64,000 bases of DNA from Blastopirellula sediminis. Its GTDB lineage: Bacteria; Planctomycetota; Planctomycetia; Pirellulales; Pirellulaceae. The notes under the pieces were generated by a model, which saw nothing but the letters and a program-made list of their open reading frames with translations, ran no database searches and had not been told where the DNA came from. Position 1 is the first letter of the stretch; each line of letters starts with the position of its first letter. Location: contig NZ_JAJKFT010000010.1 of NCBI RefSeq assembly GCF_020966755.1, positions 3,752,481-3,816,480 on the forward strand, written 5' to 3'. Positions 1 through 7,765 of this stretch are shown in pieces. Both the position numbers and the translations under genes were made by a program.

Positions 1-1
1 C

Positions 2-712
2 TACTACGAGACGCTCGTTTCGTTGCCGGTCACCGACGACGAATGGGATCACTTCCTGCAAGAGGTGACGACCCACGAAACTTATCTGTTTCGAGACGAT
101 AGCAACTGGAACTGGTTTCGCAACGAGTACTTGCCGCAGTTGACGTCGGAAGCTCGGCTCGGCGTGCGGAAGAAGTCGCTCCGCGTCTGGTCGGCCGCTT
201 GCAGCACCGGCGACGAAGCTTGCACCGTCGCTTGTTGCGCCGCCGAAGGGCTGGCCGGACAAGCTGGCTGGGACGTCAAGATTGTCGGCACCGATATCGG
301 CGTTGGCGCCGTCCGTGAAGCGAACGCCGCTCGCTTCGGCGAACGGTCGATGCGACTTGTTCCGGAGCCGCTGAAGAAGAGATTCTTCGATCAAGCGAAG
401 AATACGCCGTTTTGGACGCCGAAATCGCAGCTGCGAAACATGATGTCGTTTCGGCAGCATAACTTGCTCGATCCGCTCCGAGAACGCCCGTTTGACGTCG
501 TCCTTTTGAAGAACGTATTGATCTACTTCAATACCGAGTCGAAGAAGCGCGTCCTCGAAAACGTCAATCGCGTCATGCTGCCGGGTTCCATCCTGGTGCT
601 GGGCGCCGCCGAAGGAGTCAGCGATCTGCTGGACGGATACGAACGAATTCGTCCTTGGTTGTACCGATGCGTCAATGCGGCCAGTCCGCCAAGCGGAAAG
701 GCGGGTGTCTAA
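2..712 (+). CDS. cheR: CheR chemoreceptor methyltransferase (5' end outside window)
   Basis: S-adenosylmethionine-dependent methyltransferase that adds methyl groups to glutamates of chemoreceptors in the cytoplasm. The reading frame is open to the left edge, so the N-terminus (all-alpha CheR_N domain) is missing; an internal TTG at 23 is not a convincing start. Visible family motifs are HETYLFRD near the beginning of the catalytic domain, the SAM-binding stretch VWSAACSTGDEACTVA, the acidic GTDIG, and KNVLIYFN, which corresponds to the conserved (C/R)NVLIYF of CheR. The stop codon lies just before the next gene, cheA, so the two are probably translationally coupled within a five-gene chemotaxis operon. 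Identification is firm; which receptors it serves cannot be told. Confidence 0.93.
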   Translation, partial: YYETLVSLPVTDDEWDHFLQEVTTHETYLFRDDSNWNWFRNEYLPQLTSEARLGVRKKSLRVWSAACSTGDEACTVACCAAEGLAGQAGWDVKIVGTDIGVGAVREANAARFGERSMRLVPEPLKKRFFDQAKNTPFWTPKSQLRNMMSFRQHNLLDPLRERPFDVVLLKNVLIYFNTESKKRVLENVNRVMLPGSILVLGAAEGVSDLLDGYERIRPWLYRCVNAASPPSGKAGV

Positions 713-713
713 G

Positions 714-3692
714 ATGACCGCGCCCGGGCAGGATGAATTCTTCGACAATCTGCTGAGCGACTTCCTCGACGAGTCGTCGCAGCTGATTGATCGTCTCAAC
801 GACAACTTGTTGGAACTGGACGAGTGGGCCAAATTGGCGGCCGAAGATGAGAGCGCCATTTTGGACGCCGATCTGGTGAACGACATGTTTCGTTCCGCAC
901 ATAGCGTCAAAGGGTTGTCGGCGATGCTCGGGCTTCCGAACATCAATTGCCTGACCCATAACGTCGAAAACATTTTCGACGCCGCTCGCCGCGAAGAGCT
1001 GAAGGTGACGTCGCATGTGGTTGAGGTCGTCTTCAAGTCGGTCGACCTGCTCGGCGCGATGCTTACCCAATTGCGGGAAACGTCGTCGGACGACGTCCCC
1101 TGCGACGAGATGATCGATCAAATCAAAGCGGTTCTGGAACAAACCGGCTCGGTGCGTGAGCAAACGAGCCAGGCGGACGCCGAAGCGTTTCTGACGACGA
1201 GCGACGACCAGCCGGTCGCGGACACGAGCCCGGTTGCGGACGAGACCGTGGGCGCCGACGCGATTCGCGCCGAAGTGGCTGTCCTTTTCGCCGGCGTCGC
1301 CGACGAAGCCGAAATTCCCGCCAAGTACTGCTCGATCTTCATTGACGAAACGGAACTTGCGGTCGACGAATTGAGCGACGTGCTACTGGCGATCGACAGC
1401 GGAGTGGGTGAAACGGCGGAAGCGGCGACCAAGACGTTGCTCGTCACTTCGCACCGGATCAAGGGATCGGCCGCTTCGATCGGCTTGAACCGTCCGGCGC
1501 GACTCGCCCACGTGATGGAAGATATTCTGCAGGAAATCCGGGACTCCGGCGGAGTCGTCTGGGGAGACCTGGCCGACGCGCTGCTGCCTTGCGTCGACGG
1601 GATTCGCGTTTACGTCCAACAACTGAAGCAAGGCGCTGATAAGACCGACAGCTTTGAAGAGCTGACCGTTGATCTGCTGTCGGCTTGGCGATGTCGCGAT
1701 GGCTCCGATTCGTCTCCCACGGCGACCGCTCCGGCGGAGTCGGCCCAAGCGGCCGTCGTCACGCCGACAATCGCACCGGGACTCGACGACGAAGGCGGCT
1801 ACCGAATGGAGCTGGTCTTCGATCAGAATCTGCCCCTCTCGACGCTCAAGGCGCAACTGCTGCTGGAAAAGGTGAGCCGAGTCGGCGAAGTTCATCGCAG
1901 CGTTCCTTGCTACGAAGATCTCGATCGGTTGGAGCATGTCGACAGCCTGACGATTGACATCTCGACCGACGAAACGCTCGAGTCGCTCTACTCGTTGGTC
2001 GACGTCTCGGGCGTCGTCTCAGCGAAGATCTTCACTCGCGAAGAGCCGATCAAAGCGGCGCCGACGCGCGAAGTCGCTCCTCCACCGGTTCAAGCGGCCG
2101 CGCCTGTTGCGACTCCGGCGCCGGCGAAAGTCGAACACTCGGCCCCGGTCACGCCTCCCGTCGCTGAAAAGAAAACTTTGACGCCTGCGGCGCCGCCAGC
2201 CAAAGCTGCGCCGGTTGCGACGAAGCCCGCCGAGTCGACCGCCGCTGCGGATCGTACGAAAGCGACCGACGCCCTGGCGAAGCCGGCCGAAACGTTGCGT
2301 GTCGATATCGAACGTCTCGATCAGTTGATGAACCTGGCTGGACAGCTGGTGATCAACCGAGCGCGTTTCGAGCAGTTGACTGACGGGCTGCGGGAATCGC
2401 TTCCCCACAAGTCGTCGCAGCACAAGATGGCCAATGTGTGCGGGCTGAGCGGCAAGTTGCTGCAGATGATCGACGGCGTCGATCCGGCCACGGGCAAAGG
2501 GCAAAGCGAATGGAACGCGATCAAATCGCACATTCGGATGTTGCACGCCGATCTGGAGTCGATCGCCCGCGAGAACTCGCGCTACGCGACTCTCCGTAAT
2601 CGCTCGAACGAATTGCATGAAGCGGTCCACCAGTTGGAACGCGTTTCGGACGGCATCCAGAAGTGCGTGATGGATACGCGAATGGTTCCGATCGGTCCGC
2701 TGTTTGGACGGTTCAAACGGGTCGTACGCGACGTGTCACGCAGCAACGGCAAAGACATTCGTCTCGACATTTCCGGCGAAAAGACGGAACTCGACAAGCG
2801 GATGATCGACGAGTTGGGAGATCCGCTGATCCACATGGTCCGCAACTCGGCCGACCACGGGATCGAATCGCCCGAAGTTCGCAAAGCGGCCGGCAAGCCG
2901 CCGCAAGGGACGATCAAACTCGACGCGTTCCATCGCGGCAACAGCATCATCATTCAAGTGACCGACGACGGCAAAGGCCTCGACCCGGTTTTGATTCTGC
3001 GGAAGGCGATTGACAAAGGGATCGTCGATGCGGCCGAGGCCGAAAAGCTGAACAATCAGCAGATTTTGCAATTGATCTGGGAACCGGGCTTCAGCACCGC
3101 GGAAAAGATCACCGAGATCTCCGGTCGCGGTATGGGAATGGACATCGTCCGCTCCAAGATCGAAAACGTCAACGGCGTCGTCGAAGTCGACAGCACGCCG
3201 GGTAAGGGAGCGACCTTCACGATCAAGTTGCCGCTGACGATGGCGATTTTGCCCAGCTTGATGACCCGCATCAACGGCGAGACGTTCGCACTGCCGATCG
3301 AGTCGATTACCGAGATCGTCCGCATTCCGCGTCATGACTTCCAAACGGTTCAAGGGGTGCAAACGGCCTCGATTCGCGGCCGCGTCATTTCGGTCGTGCG
3401 CCTGCACGAGCTGTTTGACGGCGAACCGGAACCCCAAACCGGCACTATTGGCGCAACTGATGCGACCGTCGTCGTAATTGGCCAGGAAGGTCGCGAATTG
3501 GGATTGGCGGTCGACGACTTACTTGGAGAGGAAGATATCGTTGTGAAGTCGATGGCGGAGAACTACGAGAACGTCGTAGGACTCTCCGGCGCCTGCATTC
3601 GCGGCGACGGTCGAGTCGCTTTGATTTTGGATCCTTCAGCCATGATTGACGCGGCGTCGCAACGCCGCAACTCGCCGATCGGCGTGAAATAA
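714..3692 (+). CDS. cheA: CheA chemotaxis histidine kinase with two HPt domains
   Basis: Receptor-coupled histidine kinase that phosphorylates CheY. I start it at the ATG at 714, one base after the cheR stop and behind a GGAAAGGCGGG stretch; an upstream in-frame ATG at 675 would overlap cheR. About 992 residues. Order of domains: HPt domain with phospho-accepting H63 (SAHSVKG), a second HPt with H247 (TSHRIKG), a P2-like alpha/beta segment near 360-440, an Ala/Pro-rich linker (about 445-515), a dimerisation helix pair from about 525, an ATPase domain with N box NSADHG (about 710), G1 DDGKGLD (about 750) and G2 GRGMGMD (about 803), then a CheW-like regulatory domain to the end. Both HPt histidines are intact. 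A second HPt is not in the basic CheA plan and suggests a phosphate sink or extra output. Confidence 0.96.
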   Translation: MTAPGQDEFFDNLLSDFLDESSQLIDRLNDNLLELDEWAKLAAEDESAILDADLVNDMFRSAHSVKGLSAMLGLPNINCLTHNVENIFDAARREELKVTSHVVEVVFKSVDLLGAMLTQLRETSSDDVPCDEMIDQIKAVLEQTGSVREQTSQADAEAFLTTSDDQPVADTSPVADETVGADAIRAEVAVLFAGVADEAEIPAKYCSIFIDETELAVDELSDVLLAIDSGVGETAEAATKTLLVTSHRIKGSAASIGLNRPARLAHVMEDILQEIRDSGGVVWGDLADALLPCVDGIRVYVQQLKQGADKTDSFEELTVDLLSAWRCRDGSDSSPTATAPAESAQAAVVTPTIAPGLDDEGGYRMELVFDQNLPLSTLKAQLLLEKVSRVGEVHRSVPCYEDLDRLEHVDSLTIDISTDETLESLYSLVDVSGVVSAKIFTREEPIKAAPTREVAPPPVQAAAPVATPAPAKVEHSAPVTPPVAEKKTLTPAAPPAKAAPVATKPAESTAAADRTKATDALAKPAETLRVDIERLDQLMNLAGQLVINRARFEQLTDGLRESLPHKSSQHKMANVCGLSGKLLQMIDGVDPATGKGQSEWNAIKSHIRMLHADLESIARENSRYATLRNRSNELHEAVHQLERVSDGIQKCVMDTRMVPIGPLFGRFKRVVRDVSRSNGKDIRLDISGEKTELDKRMIDELGDPLIHMVRNSADHGIESPEVRKAAGKPPQGTIKLDAFHRGNSIIIQVTDDGKGLDPVLILRKAIDKGIVDAAEAEKLNNQQILQLIWEPGFSTAEKITEISGRGMGMDIVRSKIENVNGVVEVDSTPGKGATFTIKLPLTMAILPSLMTRINGETFALPIESITEIVRIPRHDFQTVQGVQTASIRGRVISVVRLHELFDGEPEPQTGTIGATDATVVVIGQEGRELGLAVDDLLGEEDIVVKSMAENYENVVGLSGACIRGDGRVALILDPSAMIDAASQRRNSPIGVK

Positions 3693-3701
3693 GGGAAGCA
3701 G

Positions 3702-4319
3702 ATGTCAGATAAATCTCACAATAGCGGTATGCATCTGGAGATATTGCACCAGATCTTGAGCGCTGCGACGCATGAAGCCTCGGCTGCGATGTGTCGCTGG
3801 ACCAGCGGCCTGATCACGATGTCGTTGGACGAAGTGCGCGAGATTCCGTTGGAAGCGGTTACGACCGAGTACGACTTTGGGCTCGATATGCTGACGATGG
3901 TCGTGCTGACGCTCAATGGCGAGATCGGCGGCTCGATGATCCTCTGCTTCGACGAAGACAATGGCCGCGATCTGGCGGCTTCGCTACTAAGTCGCAAGGA
4001 GCGCGGAGAAGGCGACTGGACGCCGCTCGAGCGATCGGCCTTGTGCGAGACCGGCAATATCCTGGGTTGCGCCTACCTGAACGCACTTACGCGTCTCTTG
4101 TCGGTTGAACTCGTGCCGTCCCCTCCCTACTTCATTCAAGATTACGGCGCCAGCGTGCTGGAGCAAGCGCTCATGGAGCAAGCGGCGATTGACGACCAAG
4201 TGATGATCTGCCGCACCCGGTTTACCCGTGGCGATCAAGAGTTGAACTGGAACGTCTTCTTCGTTCCTAACAGTCAGATGCGGCAAATGATGGAAGAGTC
4301 GCTGCATATTGACGCGTAG
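3702..4319 (+). CDS. cheC: CheC-type CheY-P phosphatase
   Basis: 205-residue protein of the CheC/CheX/FliY phosphatase family, which dephosphorylates CheY-P and, for CheC, binds CheD. The family signature (D/S)-x3-E-x2-N followed about 22 residues later by Pro is visible as S112, E116, N119 and P141 (segment ERSALCETGN). Only one such helix is clear; classical CheC has two copies, so the protein could be functionally closer to CheX. It lies 9 bp after cheA and about 48 bp before cheD in the same operon, and adjacency to cheD favours a CheC role. The middle of the protein (residues 50-90) matches the beta-rich part of the fold. Assignment by motif and context, not by alignment. Confidence 0.78.
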   Translation: MSDKSHNSGMHLEILHQILSAATHEASAAMCRWTSGLITMSLDEVREIPLEAVTTEYDFGLDMLTMVVLTLNGEIGGSMILCFDEDNGRDLAASLLSRKERGEGDWTPLERSALCETGNILGCAYLNALTRLLSVELVPSPPYFIQDYGASVLEQALMEQAAIDDQVMICRTRFTRGDQELNWNVFFVPNSQMRQMMEESLHIDA

Positions 4320-4367
4320 ACGTAATACATCGGGCGGAAGCGGAATTGGCAGGAATCGGCTAGACGC

Positions 4368-4838
4368 ATGGTTACAGCAGAACAACTAAACGTAGGGCTA
4401 GGGCAAATCGTGCTCGCCCGCAACGACGAAATACTCGCGTCGATTTTGGGGTCATGCATCGGCGTGGCGATCTACGATCCTTCCCAAAAAATTGCGGCGC
4501 TGGCCCATGTCGTCTTGCCCCTTTCCGGAGGACGCCCCGGTTCGCCGGGACGATTCGCCGATACCGCAATTGCCGCCATGTTGCAGGAGTTGCGTAATAA
4601 AGGCGCCAACCCTCAACAACTGCGAGCTAAAATTTCGGGCGGCGCTTGTATGTTCGGCAACAGCCAGATGAGCATCGGCGACCGCAATGCGGAAGAAGTT
4701 CGCCGTCAATTGAAAGACAAGAAGATCCCCTTGATCGCCGAAGACGTCGGCGGAACCAAGGGACGCAAAGTTTTGTTCTCCCCTTACACGGCGCAGATGG
4801 AAATTGTCATCAACGGCGTGAACTCCAAGATCATCTAA
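4368..4838 (+). CDS. cheD: CheD chemoreceptor glutamine deamidase
   Basis: Cytoplasmic enzyme that deamidates particular glutamines of chemoreceptors to glutamate and, in systems with CheC, exchanges between receptor and CheC. 156 residues, typical length. The catalytic cysteine is C30 in LGSCIGV and the histidine H47 in LAHVVLP, with the spacing of 17 known from the Thermotoga enzyme (Cys27/His44). The downstream motifs KISGGACMF, IGDRNAEEV and EDVGGTKGRKV also fit the family. The catalytic threonine a few residues before the cysteine appears to be replaced locally by Ala/Ser (ASILGSC), which should be checked by alignment. Fourth gene of the chemotaxis operon. Confidence 0.94.
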   Translation: MVTAEQLNVGLGQIVLARNDEILASILGSCIGVAIYDPSQKIAALAHVVLPLSGGRPGSPGRFADTAIAAMLQELRNKGANPQQLRAKISGGACMFGNSQMSIGDRNAEEVRRQLKDKKIPLIAEDVGGTKGRKVLFSPYTAQMEIVINGVNSKII

Positions 4839-4869
4839 GAAGCGGATTTCCGAGCGTAGGATCGAAATT

Positions 4870-5382
4870 ATGTCGAAGCGATTACTAGTTACCGACGACG
4901 CGATGATCATTCGAGAAATGATCAAAGAGACTGCGATCGCTGCGGGCTGGGAAATTGTCGGTGAAGCGGACAATGGCCTGGCCGCCGTTGAAGCGTATCG
5001 CGAACTGCGTCCCGACGCGATGACGCTCGATATCGTCATGCCGGAGTACGACGGCATTTACGCGCTCGAGAACATTCGAAACGAGTTTCCGACGGCACGG
5101 ATCCTGATGGTCAGCGCCATCGATCAAACCAATGTGCTGAAAGACGCGCTTCGCAAAGGGGCGACTGACTTCATCATCAAGCCGTCGAGCCGCTGCGCCG
5201 TGCAAAGCGGCATTATGCCGGCGGTGCAAGCGTTCCTGCTTCGCTGCGAAAAAGAACAGGGCCTCCCCTGCCCGATCGACAAGCCGTGCGGCTGCATCGA
5301 ATGTCGCGACGTCCGTCGCGTCGTCGAGCAATGGGACGAAGTCCGCGGATCGAAGGAAAGCGGCTCGCTCGCCGGAGCGTAG
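4870..5382 (+). CDS. cheY: CheY-like response regulator with Cys-rich C-terminal tail
   Basis: Single-domain receiver expected to carry the CheA signal. Conserved residues are all present: acidic pocket D9/D10, phospho-acceptor D54 (TLDIVMPE), S82 in the Thr/Ser switch position (VSAID) and K104 (IIKPS). At 170 residues it is about 45 longer than a minimal CheY. The extension carries Cys at 109, 126, 134, 140, 142 and 145, the last four in the pattern C-x5-C-x-C-x2-C, resembling a small metal site, followed by a charged helix and a low-complexity end. It is the last gene of the operon; a GC-rich hairpin follows the stop. Whether the tail binds metal or docks to a motor or CheC is unknown. Confidence 0.88.
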   Translation: MSKRLLVTDDAMIIREMIKETAIAAGWEIVGEADNGLAAVEAYRELRPDAMTLDIVMPEYDGIYALENIRNEFPTARILMVSAIDQTNVLKDALRKGATDFIIKPSSRCAVQSGIMPAVQAFLLRCEKEQGLPCPIDKPCGCIECRDVRRVVEQWDEVRGSKESGSLAGA

Positions 5383-5399
5383 TTCGCAACTAGTCGAAT

Positions 5400-5423
5400 G
5401 CCGCCGCAGTTCGTTGCGGCGGC
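5400..5423. terminator. GC-rich hairpin between convergent genes
   Basis: Nine-base-pair stem (GCCGCCGCA / TGCGGCGGC) with a six-base loop GTTCGT directly after the cheY stop and before the end of the convergent PHA-type gene. No clear T tract, so termination is only suggested. Confidence 0.4.
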
Positions 5424-5439
5424 GAGTGAACGTCCGCGA

Positions 5440-5748
5440 CTACTTGCTGCGGACGATCTTTTCGAGTTCTTCGCCGATCGACTTCTCAATGCGGCCTTTG
5501 AAGAGCATCGCGGCGAACGGAAGGCTTCCCTTCACGACGACGATCTCTTCGAAGACTTCCATCGTGCCGGCGATATCGACTCCCATCGTCCGGAACGAGA
5601 AGCTCATCACGTGACCTTCCCACGTCTGCTGCATGTCCTTGACCTGGCCTTCAAACCGGCCTCGCATCTTTTCGAGTACCCACTGCACGCGTTCAATCGC
5701 GGCGTCTTGTCCAAGCGTGTGGGGTTTTTCGACGTGAAATCCTGGCAT
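5440..5748 (-). CDS. Polyhydroxyalkanoic acid system (PHA_gran_rgn) family protein
   Basis: 102-residue soluble protein. The layout (HTLGQDAAIERV near the N-terminus, a central W-x-G with F-x-F, G-V-D-I-A-G-T-M, then LPF and a C-terminal helix with IGEELEKIV) matches the small 'polyhydroxyalkanoic acid system family' fold, a SRPBCC-like helix-grip protein named from PHA granule loci. No PHA synthase or phasin is visible nearby, so a role in storage polymer is not supported by context and the true function is open. It is convergent with the chemotaxis operon. Start chosen at the ATG before PGFHVEKPH. Confidence 0.72.
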   Translation of the reverse strand: MPGFHVEKPHTLGQDAAIERVQWVLEKMRGRFEGQVKDMQQTWEGHVMSFSFRTMGVDIAGTMEVFEEIVVVKGSLPFAAMLFKGRIEKSIGEELEKIVRSK

Positions 5749-5825
5749 TCGATGACTCCGCGCCGATGGATCGACGCTAACGAAGGTTTTTGGTACCCGG
5801 ACTATTCTAACGCAAATCCAGAGCG

Positions 5826-6044
5826 TTAGATCGAAAAAGACCGGGCAGCTTCATTATCATCGAAAGTACGGCGATCGCTAGGATGCCACAAGGGGAGCCC
5901 TTTCTCCAAGCGAGCGGCCAGAATGTCGAGTTTCTCTGAGGTGCCAGGCAAAGCGTCCGTCGATTCGAAATCGCCCGACGTTTTGTCGGTCGGTTCATAA
6001 TCCCAGATGCCCATCTTGATCGCTTCAAGTACGGAGCTTGGCAC
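5826..6044 (-). CDS. Small conserved planctomycete-type protein, GTG start
   Basis: About 72 residues. The segment EAIKMGIWDYEP ... TDALPGTSEKL ... RLEKGLPLWHPSDRR is strongly protein-like, with the W-D-x-E-P and LPLWHPSDR motifs that I recall as recurrent in small conserved hypothetical proteins of planctomycetes. An ATG at 6122 would give 26 extra unlikely residues; a good ribosome site (TAGGAGA) lies seven to eight bases before a GTG at 6044, which I take as the start. Function unknown; soluble, acidic, no signal peptide. Monocistronic as far as can be seen. Confidence 0.75.
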   Translation of the reverse strand: MPSSVLEAIKMGIWDYEPTDKTSGDFESTDALPGTSEKLDILAARLEKGLPLWHPSDRRTFDDNEAARSFSI

Positions 6045-6194
6045 GATAGAGTCTCCTACGGTGTGGATAGAACTGGAGTGGGGTGGCGCTGGGCCATCGT
6101 GCGTATTCAAGAAGAATCGCAAGTTCTCAATTCGACGCGCTCCGCCATTGGCGCCAAATCGGAACGGACAGTATCAAGCCGCGAATATAAAAAG

Positions 6195-6935
6195 TCAAGC
6201 AAAACGTGACTTGTCATTGCTCGCGTAGTGAACCTTTCCTTCGCCAACAAATGAATTCAATTTCGCTTTCAAATCGCGAACTCGTTCTCGATTAACGCGA
6301 CTCGTTCGCGACCCTTCGCATGCGGCGCCGCGTACCGCCAGAATGTCGGCGCCGGCACTAATTGCGGCGGCGAAATGCTCGGCCGTCAAAGAACCGCCGC
6401 ACGCAACTTTCATTCCCGCTTCGTGAATCGTGGCAATTGCCGCCGTTAGTTCACTGGGCGTGAAAAAATCAAACAGCGTTTGGCCATCTTTCACCAGCGT
6501 GTCGAACAAAATCGTCGTCGCCGAAATCTGACCACTCCAACGTAATACGTCATGTAGTGGAGGACATTTCGCCCGCGACTGGTCCACATAATAAACCGCC
6601 ACGCGAGCGCAACCGCGCGGCACTTGCTCATACGCGCGAGCGGCGAGCGACATCCAGATGGCGGAATCCGCCATGTTGGCTAACCCGTATTTGGCCATGC
6701 TCGCCCCCCGAAAAGAATCGGCGTCGAACCTTCTCTCTCCGTCGCTGATCTCCCCCAGTGCGACGCTGACTGGGACCTGCGCTCTGACCATTTGAATCAC
6801 GTCGCGCCAAACTTGCGGATCGGCGGCGCCGAGCGATCCTAGCGACGGTTCTTTCACATCGATCAAGTCCGCTCCGCCGGCGAGCGCAGCGCTCGCTTCT
6901 TCCGCCGAGCGTACCGAAACCAACAACTGCGTCAT
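6195..6935 (-). CDS. mfnB: (5-formylfuran-3-yl)methyl phosphate synthase-like protein (MfnB)
   Basis: 246-residue TIM-barrel enzyme that in methanogens condenses two glyceraldehyde-3-phosphates into the furan precursor of methanofuran. Bacteria with tetrahydromethanopterin/methanofuran-linked C1 transfer, including planctomycetes, carry homologues. Motifs seen: LLVSVRS at the N-terminus, GADLIDVKEPSLGSLG with the catalytic-type lysine K28, VSVALGE, KYGLAN, and CGGSLT ... GADILAVRGAAC near the end, all fitting the family. Start is the second of two ATGs (6935): AGGA lies eight bases upstream, whereas the first ATG would be too close. The start follows the stop of the upstream membrane-protein gene by two bases, so both are likely co-transcribed. 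Confidence 0.85.
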   Translation of the reverse strand: MTQLLVSVRSAEEASAALAGGADLIDVKEPSLGSLGAADPQVWRDVIQMVRAQVPVSVALGEISDGERRFDADSFRGASMAKYGLANMADSAIWMSLAARAYEQVPRGCARVAVYYVDQSRAKCPPLHDVLRWSGQISATTILFDTLVKDGQTLFDFFTPSELTAAIATIHEAGMKVACGGSLTAEHFAAAISAGADILAVRGAACEGSRTSRVNRERVRDLKAKLNSFVGEGKVHYASNDKSRFA

Positions 6936-6937
6936 GT

Positions 6938-7477
6938 TCATTTTCCTGTCGCCGTCGTCCGTTTCTTCGCTTCGACCAACCAGCGATTCAACTCCAGCAC
7001 TTTCGCTTCGGCGATCGGTTCGCACCAGGTTCCATCCAGCGTGACGTAGCCTTCTTTCCACTCGCCGTAGTCGGCCGGCAAGTCCCGTTGTTTCCATTCC
7101 CGTGCGCGATCGGCCAAACGAACGACGACTGCGATCGACTCACGCGGATCCGCTCCGCATCGCTGGTATTTGGCTGCGCCGAGAAAGAAGCATTCGACCG
7201 CTTCCAGCGGAATGCGAAAGACGCTTGCATCGGGAAACCGCAGCACGACGTGCGTGCGGTCGTAACAGATTCGCGGCGCGTTCCACATGCGAAATGCGAC
7301 GCCGACTGCAACGATTGCGGCGGCGAGCAGTCCCAGCGAAACTCCCCACGTCACCGGATTGCGCAGCAGCGCAAACAATCCTCCGCAAGCGAAGAAAACC
7401 GCGGAAAATATCGAGGCGACCTGGGCCGACCGCCGGTTGGCCATCAGCCAGACAGTCGGAGGATTTGGGCTATTCAT
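6938..7477 (-). CDS. Hypothetical two-TM membrane protein
   Basis: 179 residues, not recognised. Two hydrophobic segments (about residues 20-38 and 44-64) separated by a short loop are followed by a soluble domain with beta-rich look (RICYDRTHVVLRFPDASVFRIPLEAVECFFLG), reminiscent of small PH-like membrane-anchored domains, but the resemblance is only visual. A C-terminal segment has two Trp-rich motifs (EWKQRD, GEWKEGYVTLDG). It sits immediately upstream of and is apparently co-transcribed with mfnB, so a link to that pathway or simple co-expression is possible. Confidence 0.7.
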   Translation of the reverse strand: MNSPNPPTVWLMANRRSAQVASIFSAVFFACGGLFALLRNPVTWGVSLGLLAAAIVAVGVAFRMWNAPRICYDRTHVVLRFPDASVFRIPLEAVECFFLGAAKYQRCGADPRESIAVVVRLADRAREWKQRDLPADYGEWKEGYVTLDGTWCEPIAEAKVLELNRWLVEAKKRTTATGK

Positions 7478-7765
7478 GATGACAGGAAAGTGGGGATGCG
7501 CACGATTATCCCGACTGTAATCTGGCGCAAGACGTTGATGATAGAAGAGATGCGGCCAGTCGCCAACAAATTAAGGCTTGTTAATGCCGCCTTGGCGGCA
7601 ATTTGCCCTCGTGGTAGCTTGTTTGTCGTTGCTAGTGACCTACCTTTGCCGGAACTAGCGTCAAGGCGATTTTGCTGAAATAGGCGATTTCTCCCGGCGC
7701 TTCCCACCTGCATAGCATGCCAGCCGATCGCTTTGGCGAGCATGTCCGACCTCGGAAGTAGAGTC
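7478..7765. other. Intergenic region between divergent genes
   Basis: About 290 bp between the divergent membrane-protein and antiporter genes. It is somewhat AT-richer in its middle and must hold both promoters, but no recognisable operator, RNA gene or convincing -35/-10 pair was identified. A GCCGCCTTGGCGGC inverted repeat lies near 7587-7600. Confidence 0.4.
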
